Below, piece after piece: positions 44,123 to 55,107 of a stretch of DNA of 64,000 bases (positions within the stretch are counted from its first letter, which is position 1; each line of letters opens with the position of its first letter). The position numbers and the translations under genes were made by a program. The stretch comes from Albugo candida (lineage: Eukaryota > Oomycota > Peronosporomycetes > Albuginales > Albuginaceae): the NCBI GenBank assembly GCA_905220665.1, contig CAJNAR010000168.1, forward strand, positions 806,001-870,000, given 5' to 3'. The notes beneath the pieces were generated by a model that was given only the letters and a program-made list of their open reading frames with translations, made no database searches and was not told the origin of the DNA.

Positions 44123-46117
44123 TCTTTTATGTTTTGGATTTGTACACTAACAATGCAACAGTATACGCGTATAGCAACAATAGTTTGATTGTTTGTGATC
44201 GTACAATGTGTCTACCTATCGGCACGATTTTCTTGAACTCAGCAACCTCGAGATCTCTCAAGAAATGTGGGTTCTTATCGTACCCAGACTTCTGCATCTC
44301 GCCATTTTTTAGTACGGTATTGTGTTTAATGGCATCCTCTCGTACAGACGACGAATATAACGCTTCTCGTAAAATCGCTCTAATTAGTGTAAATAAGTGT
44401 ATTGAGATCCCTCGCATTGTAAAGCATCGACTTGATTACTTGGAGCGACCACTCAATGCTTAGAGATCGAAGAAGGCATCTTTTGCTTTCGACATTACGA
44501 GCCATGCGTGTGCAACTACTAAAGTGACAATTGAGGACGCTTAATCCCATTTTTAAGACAAAGTGAGGTAATCTCTTAGGTAGGAATAGATTTGGGTCGG
44601 TGGAGAAGGTTTCGATAAGAAAACTCGCTGATGAAAATCTGAGGAATAAGAAGTTGTTTTTGCATGACACCTGAAACTGTCCTTGATGTTTTCATTGCGT
44701 TAAATGAATCGTTAGGAGGAATTGGTCATAATCCTCACAATCCAGCATTCATATGCGACCTGGTTTTCATTTCAACGCATTAGATGTTTAGATATGCTCT
44801 TTGCTACCAGACATCAATGCTACTTTACATTGCTCTCCAAAACAAAGAGACGGCTATGATGTTATTGCCCGTTTTCAAGCACTACGCCTTGTAGATGCGT
44901 ATTGAATTTGAGTAGAGATGAGGTGCTGTAGAATCCCAAGCTTTTATAAAATTGCGAAATGAGACAGTAGATGCTGTCGTTTAGGAGAGTGAAGTCGCCA
45001 ACGCATTAGAAGCACAGCACATCAACTGAACAGTATGATGGTCAAGTGCACCCACAAGAGCGCTTGGGCAAGGTCTATCTTGAGATAGTTGCGAGTTTTT
45101 AAGCCCGTAGTGTGTACGAGATATAGAAAGCACGAACTGGTTCTGTTCATGCACGCATGAAATACGGCATCATAATCGGTGGTGACTCTGTATTTCAGAT
45201 GTTGGGAGACACTCCGGGCTAGCATGGGCTCCTACCCAGTTCCGCTGAGATATATAAATATAACTGAGGTAACTTCATCTCGTATCTAGCTTATCTAGAT
45301 CCCATTCGTTTCACACGGATCCTTCAGTAAAATATATCTGCTAATTTCTCAAGTCATACCTTTAATAACAGTCAGCTTACCGGGCTCTGGCTGTCACTTT
45401 AGCAATGTGCATGCTTTTCATCTGTATTATGGGATACTGAATCCTGCTTCTTTGCTGTAAAGCCTCATCAAATATGTGATTCATACTGCACAAATCGATG
45501 TTACCCACCCATTATTGGAATGCTCCATGGATTATCGCACTCATATAAACGTAATTTCAGTAGCCTACGCAACGACTGTCCTGCTATCATACATTCTAGC
45601 ATTTCGTATGAATTCCGTCAGTGGCAAATTGCTCCGTACTTTCGAAATTCGATTTGCCGATCTGTGAAGTGGTCATGCCACTCACTTGAAACCAGCCAAG
45701 TAAAATGCAATAGCACCCGTTATGATTTGAAGGACAGCCAACTTACCTTCTCAGGCTCGCTTTAACTCACGTTACTTCCCGCACGCATAAACATCTTTGA
45801 TGCATCCAATTCCTCCGTACAAATTTGCATCAGCAAATCCATTTTCTTCAAGAATTGTTTTCAAACACATAGTCCATGAAAATCGATCGATTTAATTGGC
45901 GGTTATTCTAAAGCAAGTAGCGATCACGAGACAATGTACACGTGACAGCTATAGTGAGGTAGAACATTTTTTCGAGATAGACTTGTGCTCACTGAGAAGA
46001 TTAGGCTCACACACATCTACATCTAAATATACCACTTATGCCTCTATTTACTCGCAATTTGCCGGTCAATAGTAATAGTGTCATCGTGTGTAAATACGAG
46101 TGCATTGTGTTGATTGA
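44123..46117. other. Gene-poor stretch of about 2.0 kb
   Basis: Only short frames without motifs or splice logic. A minus frame at 44417-44127 just upstream of the secreted protein could be its 5' leader by position, but its sequence is not protein-like. No repeats were recognised. Confidence 0.4.
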
Positions 46118-47119
46118 TTACGTCATGTGCGTATGTATGATCCGATGACATTGAAAGCAAAGGAATTGCCTTGACAAATCGTCGTCCTTCGATCGATAAA
46201 GTCGAATTGGTATAGTGCTTGAAAGATCCTGTTCGACCAAGCATTTTTTGCAGTACAAAAGACCGCAATGGTAGCAGTTTCCCGAGTTTTCCTTTTTCAC
46301 ACGTCCGAGGAAGTGATGAAAAAGAATACACAATTTTCTCCGCTTCTGTCCATACAATTGTCTATCACACAACATGCAGCGACGACGATGCGAGATAGTA
46401 ACGTACGGTTGTGTCGAACTGATTCCTTCAAACATTGCGTATCTCACGCAGTTTGACGCCACTTCGACGCACATCAAACCGTTCTGATTCCTTGCGCTTG
46501 GAGATGCTCCATTTCGAACTAAGTGATACGCTACCTTTGGGAAGCCACGTCGTGCAGCAATATGCAAAAGCGTACTTTCATCAACTCTTGCACTCGGATT
46601 CGCTCCGCAGTCGAGTAGCATGCATACTATTCTAGGCTCATCCTTGGTCAACGTAAGCATATGCACAGCACTTGGAACGAGAGATTTGTGGTTCATAACA
46701 TCCACATTCGCACCGGCTTCGAGAAGAAGCTGAACCATCGTGCTACTCTCCTCGTGTTTGGATGCTGCGGCAGCAAAATGTAAAGCCGTGTTACCATTAT
46801 TGTCTTGATGGTTGATAAAGTTCTCAATGCCTTCGGTTTTCAATAAAGCTTGCATCACTGGAAGATCACGCTTACGAGCTGCGAGATGAAGTGGTGTTTG
46901 GCCATGTTTTGGCTCACGCAAGGAAGCGACCACGGACGAGACGCTTGAAGCAGTGCTTGCGGTACTAGCCCTTGATTTTTCGGTGGGATCACTGTCTCTT
47001 GCTTCATGTACATCATATCCACGTTTATTTAGATAATTCACAATGATTCGAGTTGCTAATCGATCGATAGAAAGGCGATGCTTCTCCGAGTATGCTAAAA
47101 AGCGGGCAACGTTGCTCAT
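46118..47119 (-). CDS. Ankyrin-repeat protein with C-terminal FYVE-like zinc domain
   Basis: Single exon, 333 aa. Residues about 70-230 form ankyrin repeats (GQTPLHLAARKRD, GNTALHFAAAASKH, ESTLLHIAARRG). The C-terminal 90 residues hold eight zinc-ligand cysteines in FYVE order: RRRCMLCDRQLY, then GNCYHCGLLYCKKC and FLCFQCHRI. The WxxD and R+HHCR signatures of true FYVE domains are missing (NCYHCG replaces HHCRxCG), so lipid binding is doubtful and the fold is only FYVE-like. The chosen ATG at 47119 is the first in frame. A further minus frame at 47347-47144 ends in an ideal GTGAGT donor whose best acceptor lies just inside this ORF, but phases do not match. Function unknown; probably a scaffold. 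Confidence 0.72.
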   Translation of the reverse strand: MSNVARFLAYSEKHRLSIDRLATRIIVNYLNKRGYDVHEARDSDPTEKSRASTASTASSVSSVVASLREPKHGQTPLHLAARKRDLPVMQALLKTEGIENFINHQDNNGNTALHFAAAASKHEESSTMVQLLLEAGANVDVMNHKSLVPSAVHMLTLTKDEPRIVCMLLDCGANPSARVDESTLLHIAARRGFPKVAYHLVRNGASPSARNQNGLMCVEVASNCVRYAMFEGISSTQPYVTISHRRRCMLCDRQLYGQKRRKLCILFHHFLGRVKKENSGNCYHCGLLYCKKCLVEQDLSSTIPIRLYRSKDDDLSRQFLCFQCHRIIHTHMT

Positions 47120-47737
47120 TGTATCAATTGGTACGATAGAAACTCACTGCAGTGGGATCACAAAAGATGCATTCCTCACGGCACTACGTGCAAGAAATAG
47201 AAGAGGATACAATATCCCTAATCGTTGGATCTCGAAAGTGGTTCTATTTGGACCTTCTTGAATAAATAGCTCATGAAAGAAAGACAATTTCGCATTCTGT
47301 ACGATATGCGATAACTCCTGAGCAACGTCCGAAAGGATTGGCTCCAATTCTGATCACTTCAGCTCAGACAAGACGCAATTAGACTGAAAACTTGAACCAA
47401 GTGCTTTGTCCTTTTTCACCAGTTGACTTCATTTTATTGCGTGTAGCGCTGCGTCACCCTTTTTTTTCGATGGGCTTTGTGCCATTTGTCCTATGGCTTG
47501 ACGTATTTCCGTGTAATAAAGAGATCTAATGGGCAAAGCGCCTCACTCAATTCTACTGACTGAGAGGTATGAGACGATGCTTCCACTTGGAATATCCATA
47601 CTTTCCACAGCCAATTGCTTTCTTAGTCATTGCAAATTGGTGGCCGCCAGCAAGCGCCTTCACAATATCCCAATAGCGAGTCTCCGCCTATCGAATGACA
47701 CGTATGGCTCCGAATTACGTGTCCACATATCACAGCA
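47120..47737. other. Divergent intergenic region with one unexplained frame
   Basis: Between the ankyrin/FYVE-like gene and the mitochondrial carrier. A minus frame at 47347-47144 encodes a protein-like stretch (FHELFIQEG, LYPLLFLARSAVRN) that might belong to an alternative 5' exon of the ankyrin gene. Nothing else is supported. Confidence 0.35.
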
Positions 47738-48752
47738 ATGCTAGACTATCGCGAGACATTTTCGGGTGTGATTGGAGCGTGTTGTTGTGTCTACGCAGGT
47801 CTTCCGTTCGAGGTGATAAAAGTGCGACTTCAAACACAGGAATCGACGCAGCATTACCGAAATGTTTTGCACGCTTTCCAACGGATCGCAAAGGAGGAAG
47901 GAATCACAGCGTTATGGAAGGGAGCTCTTCCAGCACTATCAAGCTCCATCCTAGAAAACGCGGTTCTATTCAGTGTGAACGGAATAGCCCATCGAGCAGT
48001 TTTGGCGCTGCACATGCGCCGAAGAAAAGAAGAAGACTGCGAGTACACGTTGACGAGCGTCGACGAAGCGCTCATGGGAAGTGTTGCAGGCATTTTCTCT
48101 GCTACCGTACGTCATCGTCTCTCTTGCAAGCTTGTTTAAAGTGTTATGTATCAGGCTATCACGCCACCTGAAGCGATCAAATGCAAGCTACAATTCCAGA
48201 GAGGCCGTGCTGGAGAAGGAGGTTCGCTTCCGCCATGTGGAGGCTTGTACTGACCCTCACAAATGCCGCTCCATAGAGTTTCGTGGGCCCATCGATTGCG
48301 TTTTGAAGACTTTGCGTCAAGAAGGCATTTTAGGTCTGTTTCGGGGCTATTCGGCAATGCTGCTACGCGACATTCCCTTCAATTTTTTCTTTTTTGGCGC
48401 ATACAATTTTTACACGTTGTCCTTTACAAAGCTCCTCGGTGTGGAGTCCAAAAAAGACTTACATCCGTTGATGATCCTTGTTTCTGGAGGAATGGCTGGC
48501 GCAACAGGATGGAGCATTGTCTTCCCTGCGGATGTGCTCAAATCGCACATGCAGACCGCATCCGTGTCTTCAGCCAAGTCGTTAGGACTCCGGGATGCTG
48601 CTCGTTTAGTATACAAGACACACGGGTATCAAGGCTTTTATCGCGGATGGACAGCAGCAGTTTCCCGTGCGTTTCCAGCAAATGGCTCATTATTTCTTGG
48701 CGTCGAAATGACACATCGTATTTTTCGCTTTTTGGAGTCAGAGAGAGAATAA
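47738..48752 (+). CDS. Mitochondrial carrier family protein (ornithine/carnitine-carrier-like)
   Basis: Inner-membrane solute exchanger. Three exons (47738-48106, 48155-48221, 48277-48752; introns 48 and 55 nt) give 303 aa, the standard size. All three carrier signatures are present: LPFEVIKVRLQTQ, TPPEAIKCKLQFQ (completed only across the first intron) and FPADVLKSHMQTA. The second half-motifs are also visible (EEGITALWKGALPAL, EGILGLFRGYSAMLLRDIPF, HGYQGFYRGWTAAVSRAFPANGSLFLGVE). The C-terminal FPANGSLFLG resembles ornithine and carnitine/acylcarnitine carriers (FPANAA.FLG), so a basic amino acid or carnitine substrate is the best guess. ATG at 47738 places the first helix at the very N-terminus, with no presequence. 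Confidence 0.9.
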
Positions 48753-48961
48753 TCGCTCGATTTCGACGTTTTTTATGGAAATTAAATCAAGTGATTCGAT
48801 GTCAGTTGCTTGCTATCGTTTGAGCTCTCGAGCCAAAGCCATTGACCGAGAAATGCTCGAAGGAGGAAACGAGTTTTATCGCAGACGCTGATGCTCAAAA
48901 TGCATACATTGTATTGCCCCTACAACAAGAATCCTCGGCGCTTTACTCTCGAAGCGCATGC

Positions 48962-51826
48962 TCATGAAGCACTACTGGTGTGAGTTTTGGTAGCCATCAA
49001 TTGAGCCACATTTGCTTTCAAATCTTCCAGCAAAGTTCCAGCATCCTCAATTAGCTCGTTTTCTGCACGCAAGACGTCGTAACACATTCGCTTCTTATCA
49101 TCCGAGATGCAGGGAGGGTTCTGAATTGTTCGCATATCATCTTCCGCTACTGCTTCTCGGCTCAATGCGCTTGCTTCGAGTTGATCGATGAGACGACTGC
49201 TACTCTCGCAAATGTGAGTGACACGCGGCTTTAATCGACGAATTTGGAGTGAGAAATCTTCCAAATCGTTTCGATATTGGATTTCCGCTTGCGAAAGATG
49301 TGGCTGTTTCTCTCGCAATTTGTGAACGATACAAGCCGCACGCTTTTGTAGCTTTTGCTGAGTATCACGAGCTTCATTCAGTTTTTCTTCAAGCTTCTCG
49401 GCCATGCTTCTACTCTCCAAAATCGACGTTTTCGCATTATCAGCTCGGTCACGGAGCGATTTCGCCATTTCTTGCAAAAATTCGCTTCGATCGCAAATGG
49501 CTTGATTCAATTCGTCCATGTACCCGATATCCTCATACAAAACTCGGACCCGTTCCAGAGCGAATTTGACAGTGCTTTCATCGGCATCCTCCAGTCGTGT
49601 GGTTCCACTCACTCTCATGCCTCGTGCCGCAAGAATTCCCGCTTTTTCTTCCAGTATATCGACAAATGGCCGGGTACTCGCTGTCCATCCATCGATCTTC
49701 CCTAGCGAGGAAGCTTCTCGTTTACGTATCAATTCCGGGTAGAGATCATTGGTATTCATTCGCGGACCTCCCACAGCGGAAGCGCTCATATTTACAAGCT
49801 CGAGACTTCCCGAGGCCAAACGAACGAGCAAAAAATGACCCACAAACACATTTTTCAATGTGTGCGCTCCAATTATTCGTGAAGACGTTTTTTGAGCATT
49901 TGTGTGGGACTCTGGCGGAGGACTGAGACTAAATACCTGACGAACACTTGTCTGAGGAAGCTTCTCGAAGCTTTTCCCCGATATGAGACGAACGACCCAG
50001 TCCACATTGAGAACGTAGATACCAGTCGAATGGAATCCATAGACCAGACGTTGATCATTAGCGTCGCATTCGAGCCTTAATCTCCCTGCAGTCATGTCAA
50101 TTCCAAGATGGAAAGAGTCGAGTAATAGCGCGGTGAGTTTTAAGTCGAGCAAATGAGAATTGCTTTTCCAGCGTGGACGCACTGGCTGATCAAGTAAGTG
50201 AAGCTCAATGTGACCTGACGAGTACGAAAGGGCTAAGAGAGCATTGACTGGCGCATGTGAATCGCTTGGTACTTTGTAGGGAATGTGGATAAACGAGCAT
50301 GCGGTCATTGATGCGTTTGACTCTGTTTGATTGGATGAAGGGAATGCTTTTGTTGAAGATAATGGACCTTGAAGAGCCAGAGGCCACGTCTCGGGAGAAA
50401 TTCCACTATTGTGAGGCTTCAAATAGTGATAATAATCGTTGAGTTTGGATGAAGCTTTACTCGGGCGTTCATTTCCATTGTCAGTACAACAAGCCCAAGC
50501 TTTCTTCAGCCAATACTTTTGTGACTTGAGCACGGCCACATGAGCCTGAATATCGCTCGGAGAACATTCCGACGGTGTACCAGCCTTCATTTCCCCACAT
50601 CTCATTTTGTACAACTCCAACCGTGCGTCGATTTCTGTGCGTAATGATTTTAAAGTTGATTTATGAAGCTTGGACTCATACGGCACCAGAGGGCAAAGTA
50701 TGTATACAGCTCCGTCCGATCGAAGGATGTAACATGCGAAAATATCCCAAAAACTTGATCCTTGACCAATGGAGAAGCCTACGGTTCGTACACGTTGTAC
50801 ACTACTTATATTTGCTGAAGAAAATGATCCTTTTGCGATAGGAAATTCCAAAATATGCTTTTGTTCGGGGATCGAGGTGTCGTGTTGAACATTATATAGC
50901 AACAGCTCATCGCTATCGCTGAGTACAGCCAAGTGAGAACAGCTTAGCGGATGCCATACCGCATCGATCGCATTGTGCACGGCTCCGATCTGCTGCACGA
51001 TCGCATTCTGGTCACCGTACAAATTCTCCGAAACGGAGATCACCTTGTAGCTTCTTTTACTGCGAGTCGAAATCTGACTATTGATATAGATTTGGACGCG
51101 TTGGCATAAAGCGCGGAAGCCAATTGTCTTTCTGGAATGAAGACCAGATTTCTCACTCACTTCATTCAGTGAAAGCGTTTGCGTGGAGCCGTCTTCGAAA
51201 GTGACATAAAGATGCTGTGTGTGATGTTTGGAAGACGTCGCTTTTGGAAGTACATGCAGTACATTGAGAGATTCGCTTCCAAGTCGATTTTTTGAGCCAT
51301 TTTGCACACATTTATCTCGCTGAAAAGTATCCTCTTCTTCGCATTTATGGGACTTTGGTAGAAGGACAACTTTAACCCAAGCGGAAGAAATCAACGCGAT
51401 GCAAGTCCCATCAGAGTTCCAGTCGATACGTTCCACCATTGTGATTTCTTCTGCACTTAGCGGAGGCTCTAAGGTCACATGATATAAACGATTCTGAGCA
51501 TTTTCTTCTCTTCTGAAAGGATCAGAGGCCGTCGCGTTGAAAACTTTGCTCTGCGCATTCGATTTCGTCGATTGTAATACGTTTAGGAGATAAAGCCGAC
51601 GACCGCAAGAGCCTATAAACACACTCAAACCACTGGATGGATCGATATCGAATGTTTGTAAGTTTGTATTTTGAGTTGATTTCGAGTACGTTGGAGGAAG
51701 AATAGACGCTGCAATCTCAATGTCATCTTTCAGTCCATATGCTGGCAAATCACGAACGGTTTGTTCGTCTAATCGCGTTGTTCTCTCGTCCGTAGCCATT
51801 CCATCAGTATTCCATGACATCGTCAT
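48962..51826 (-). CDS. NUP88: Nuclear pore complex protein Nup88
   Basis: Nup88 sits on the cytoplasmic face of the nuclear pore with Nup214. Single exon, 954 aa from the first true ATG at 51826 (an upstream TTG frame was ignored). The first 700 residues have beta-propeller character: GLSVFIGSCGRRLYLLNVL, RIDWNSDGTCIALIS, AVWHPLSCSHLAVLSDSDELLLYNV. Residues about 740-930 are a long coiled coil with AEKLEEKLNEARDTQQKLQKR and EKQPHLSQAEIQYRNDLEDF, paralleling the animal Nup88 stretch AERLADKYEEAKEKQ ... LPVLSDSERDMKKEL. Length exceeds animal Nup88 (about 740 aa) because of loops in the propeller. Identification rests mainly on the coiled-coil segment. Confidence 0.75.
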   Translation of the reverse strand: MTMSWNTDGMATDERTTRLDEQTVRDLPAYGLKDDIEIAASILPPTYSKSTQNTNLQTFDIDPSSGLSVFIGSCGRRLYLLNVLQSTKSNAQSKVFNATASDPFRREENAQNRLYHVTLEPPLSAEEITMVERIDWNSDGTCIALISSAWVKVVLLPKSHKCEEEDTFQRDKCVQNGSKNRLGSESLNVLHVLPKATSSKHHTQHLYVTFEDGSTQTLSLNEVSEKSGLHSRKTIGFRALCQRVQIYINSQISTRSKRSYKVISVSENLYGDQNAIVQQIGAVHNAIDAVWHPLSCSHLAVLSDSDELLLYNVQHDTSIPEQKHILEFPIAKGSFSSANISSVQRVRTVGFSIGQGSSFWDIFACYILRSDGAVYILCPLVPYESKLHKSTLKSLRTEIDARLELYKMRCGEMKAGTPSECSPSDIQAHVAVLKSQKYWLKKAWACCTDNGNERPSKASSKLNDYYHYLKPHNSGISPETWPLALQGPLSSTKAFPSSNQTESNASMTACSFIHIPYKVPSDSHAPVNALLALSYSSGHIELHLLDQPVRPRWKSNSHLLDLKLTALLLDSFHLGIDMTAGRLRLECDANDQRLVYGFHSTGIYVLNVDWVVRLISGKSFEKLPQTSVRQVFSLSPPPESHTNAQKTSSRIIGAHTLKNVFVGHFLLVRLASGSLELVNMSASAVGGPRMNTNDLYPELIRKREASSLGKIDGWTASTRPFVDILEEKAGILAARGMRVSGTTRLEDADESTVKFALERVRVLYEDIGYMDELNQAICDRSEFLQEMAKSLRDRADNAKTSILESRSMAEKLEEKLNEARDTQQKLQKRAACIVHKLREKQPHLSQAEIQYRNDLEDFSLQIRRLKPRVTHICESSSRLIDQLEASALSREAVAEDDMRTIQNPPCISDDKKRMCYDVLRAENELIEDAGTLLEDLKANVAQLMATKTHTSSAS

Positions 51827-52051
51827 GCTTATGATTTTATGCAAGGTGTGATTGGTACAAAATCCGCTCTAAGCGTACAGAGAAATGAAGGGGATACGTT
51901 TTCAGAGTAGGGAGCAATATCGGCGCGAAGGCAATCAATAGGGGAAACGTTTACGAGAAATGCGATTCTGTCGATATTTTGATTAAGAAAAGATTATTTG
52001 TAGTTTGACTCATCCACCGGATTGTAAACCTGCACATTTCCCTCAGTTTGT

Positions 52052-55000
52052 TCATTGATTATGCTGACGATACTCAATGACACATTTGACATCTTTCTTC
52101 AGTCGTTCCAATGTCCCTACGCGGAAGGAAACGCAATTTATTAGCACGACTATGGGCAAAAAAACCAGTTGTACCCTTACCTGGTGTCGCAAGACGATAA
52201 CGGATCTGGAAGCGCGTGTGACAGCTGCACTCACAAAGCACACACGCGGTGCAAGAGGCGCACCGTACCGCAGCTTCGCACTCACACATCAATGGATTTT
52301 GTAACACGACCGATGAATTTAACAGCGCTGCGGATGTCATCAAAGGTAGCTGAAGCGAACGAAGCTGCGTCAAGCGCTTCCGATGATGTTCTTTTGGATG
52401 GTTCGAGTGACATTGGAAGCAAAGGCGAGTGGGTTTGTACTGAATTTGTCTTGGATGGTTCTGTTGGGAGCAAGCTAAACATCCGAGACATAATTGATGG
52501 CCGTTAATGAGGTCTCTGTCGCAAAGATCGCAAACGAAATTGGATGCATCGTCATCGTCTTCAGTTATATTGACTGCAGCTTGCAGTGGTACCTCTTCAT
52601 GGCCCCAGTACTGCATTTCTTCTTGGATAATTGCTTCGAGACATGGGTACAGCGATTCGAGGAACATTTTCATCTGATCATGTCGCTGTTGGATTACTTT
52701 GGGAATAACGAGTGACTCCACCGGTGCAAATGACCATTGTTCTATATCTTTGACGCTATCGGTTGTCAGCGCGAAACCACACCGAACGATAGCTAATCCT
52801 CGCTGATGATACTTTTTAGCGTTTTACGACCAGAGGCTGCACATTTCATACCTTGACGGCCTCGATGATCGCTCTTCTTGGATTGTGATGTCGTCCACTA
52901 GCCAGCCGACTGCAAGTTATCGCAAACTAAAAGGTCAAGTCACACAGTCAATGGAGTTGCCGACACCATAACGTTTTGCCGTACCCAACATTCCGATAAG
53001 ATTCCCTGCTGTGAGACGCCCTGATATATCCATTCCCAAGTCAAAAACACGCATGGACTTCGAGATTTACTATTGGTATATTGACTCTCCACAACGCGCC
53101 AGAAATGCATTCGACCTTTGTTGATATTGATAAATTCGTCTTCGTAAACTAAGACCGTGGACCAAGTGTATCCGGCCGCTCTATAGGGATTTTCAAAGAG
53201 TATCAGCGTGCTGAAAAATTGGGGGTAAATCGAGTCAAGGAATTCATATGCACTACCTGGCGGCACAAAGATGGTAATCAAAAAGCATAGTCTTTTGGCT
53301 GGCATCGTATCCCGCCGCCATCAAAAGCGCAAGCAGCGCCTTTTGTTTTCTGGGCTCCAAGCGGTCAAATATGACAATCTCTACGCATCCAGAAAGCACC
53401 TATCCGAATAATATAAGTGTCACGCGAGTTCGAGTCAACCACAAATGCGTTACTTGCCATGAATGCAAAATCCGTTGTACCATTCCCGGGGTCAGTGAGC
53501 CTTCCTCGAGCCCCAGGAACATTGATATGAAGCATGGTGCTTTTGAAATGCTTTGGATGAGAATCTTGAGGAGTGTATTGGAGCAAGCAATGAATACCAC
53601 CAGGAAATAAATCCCATTGAAAACTTTGAATCAGATCCCGATGAAGCTATCCAAGATGAATCAGCTCAAGCCATACAACAGGTGACGCAACAAACCTGTG
53701 TGCAGTGCTTTGTTATATTTAATGCATTGAGCGCGATGATATTGTCTTTGACTCGAATGAAAACTGCCGATTTCGTGGCGCAGTCTAAGGCGACAATTTC
53801 CTGATCCGAATCAAGTTTGCTTGAGTACCCTTCCAGGTAGGTCTGATACGTTCCCAACGTCATCACAATTTCACCGACATATTTCAATTCTGCGGATCCG
53901 TTATTGCATTGTATGATGTAAAATCGATCAAAAGTGAAGCGCGTATCAAGACCGCAACTCTCCATTACGAACGGCCAGAGCCAGATATACTGATTCAAAC
54001 CGCTATTCATTCCCTTCACGATCAGATTTGCGCCTGGTGATTCAAGGCATCTGCATTGACAAATGAGGAAAATCACTGCAGGAATCGAATTCTTTCTCAC
54101 CTAAAGAAAAAGTCGATCTCTTCTTGCTCAAGCTGATAATGCATTTTTGAAAAGGTTGGTGTTAAATCAACTCGAAAAATACTATTCTCATTCTCCATCG
54201 CACATACAAATCGTTTTGTCAGATTTTGTGGTATAGACTCTATATTCATCCAAGGCACATTTCGATTCGCTCGCTGAACGGTTAAGCCACGTTTCTCGGT
54301 ACCATTCGACTTCTCAGCATTACGGCTTGTTGCTTGAGTATGCTTTGTTCGTTGCTCTGCGCCGAATGTGGCAGTAGGTGGTGGAGGTTTGTCCTGATGA
54401 TGCCGATGGGGTGATCTTTGCATACGCCTGACCATATCTCCAGCCGCTATAGCTGTCTTCATGCCATTCTTGCCATCATCATGTCGAGGATGAACACCCG
54501 TAATCGCGGTAAGCTTTGGTAGACGTTGCTTGGGTGCCGAGACCTTGACTTGTTCGAATGGTGCGGACTCCTTTGCATTCTGCAAGCCCGACACAACATC
54601 TCCTGTGATTTTTTTGCGCTTATACTGTGACGCCGTGTGGCGATAGCGTCTCGATATGTCCGATTGATTAAACGACAAACCGTCATCGATCGGAACCGCC
54701 TTTCTTTGGCGATCCCGAGATTCCGAGAGCTTTCGTATATTCCGTATCAGCACTTCAAAATCAATATGCAGAGCTTGGGGGTTATGGTTGATTTTCTTAG
54801 CGTTGGTTAGACAAGCCCAAGTGCAAAAAAACTGGCTTGGATGGATGCAGGTAGGAACATTAGCACAATGGAAATGGAATGCAGATCGACAACTGAAACA
54901 CTCGACTTTATCCGAATTCTTGATGGTCACCCAGCATGCATGACACATTCGCAAAGAGAATCGCCCCTTCGCATTGGTCTCTTCTGAAGTGTTTGGTTGA

Positions 55001-55107
55001 CACTTTTCCATAGATTCAGAAACATATAAGCATTGAGCGGACAAGCGTACACGAATATTTGGTTCACCGAAAGGCTTAAATTTCTTAGCAGAAGCAAGTT
55101 TCGGCAT
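52052..55107 (-). CDS. PHD-finger protein with uncharacterised central region and C-terminal Cys-rich zinc domain
   Basis: Seven exons (55107-54101, 54050-53696, 53646-53400, 53298-52946, 52897-52852, 52792-52181, 52116-52052) join in phase into 894 aa. The joining links what look like three separate frames. Residues about 50-100 form a PHD-type finger: MCHACWVTIK, VECFSCRSAFHFHC, FFCTWAC. A basic, disordered linker follows (KRKKITGD, RSPHRHHQDKPPPP). The central 350 residues (SGLNQYIWLWPF, FPGGIHCLLQYTP, ILFENPYRAAGYTW) match nothing I know. The C-terminal third has a second metal-binding region (CDLCDRDLINGHQLC, LCFQCHSNH, CECEAAVRCASCTACVLCECSC). The 46-nt exon at 52852-52897 and the 101-nt intron at 53299-53399 are the least secure. 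A nuclear, chromatin-reading role is inferred from the PHD finger only. Confidence 0.68.

Noticed and set aside
44127..44417. Coding ORF upstream of the secreted CxxC protein
   Set aside because: No motif, no partner exon, and position suits the 5' flank of the secreted gene.
47144..47347. First exon of the ankyrin/FYVE-like gene
   Set aside because: Splice signals are excellent, but the phases do not join the ankyrin frame; kept only as a note.
53666..54100. Secreted protein starting MRKNSIPAVIFLICQ on the minus strand
   Set aside because: It begins at GTG, and that GTG is an ideal donor (GTGAGA) following the PHD exon. The hydrophobic stretch is intron sequence, and skipping it gives a phase-correct join.
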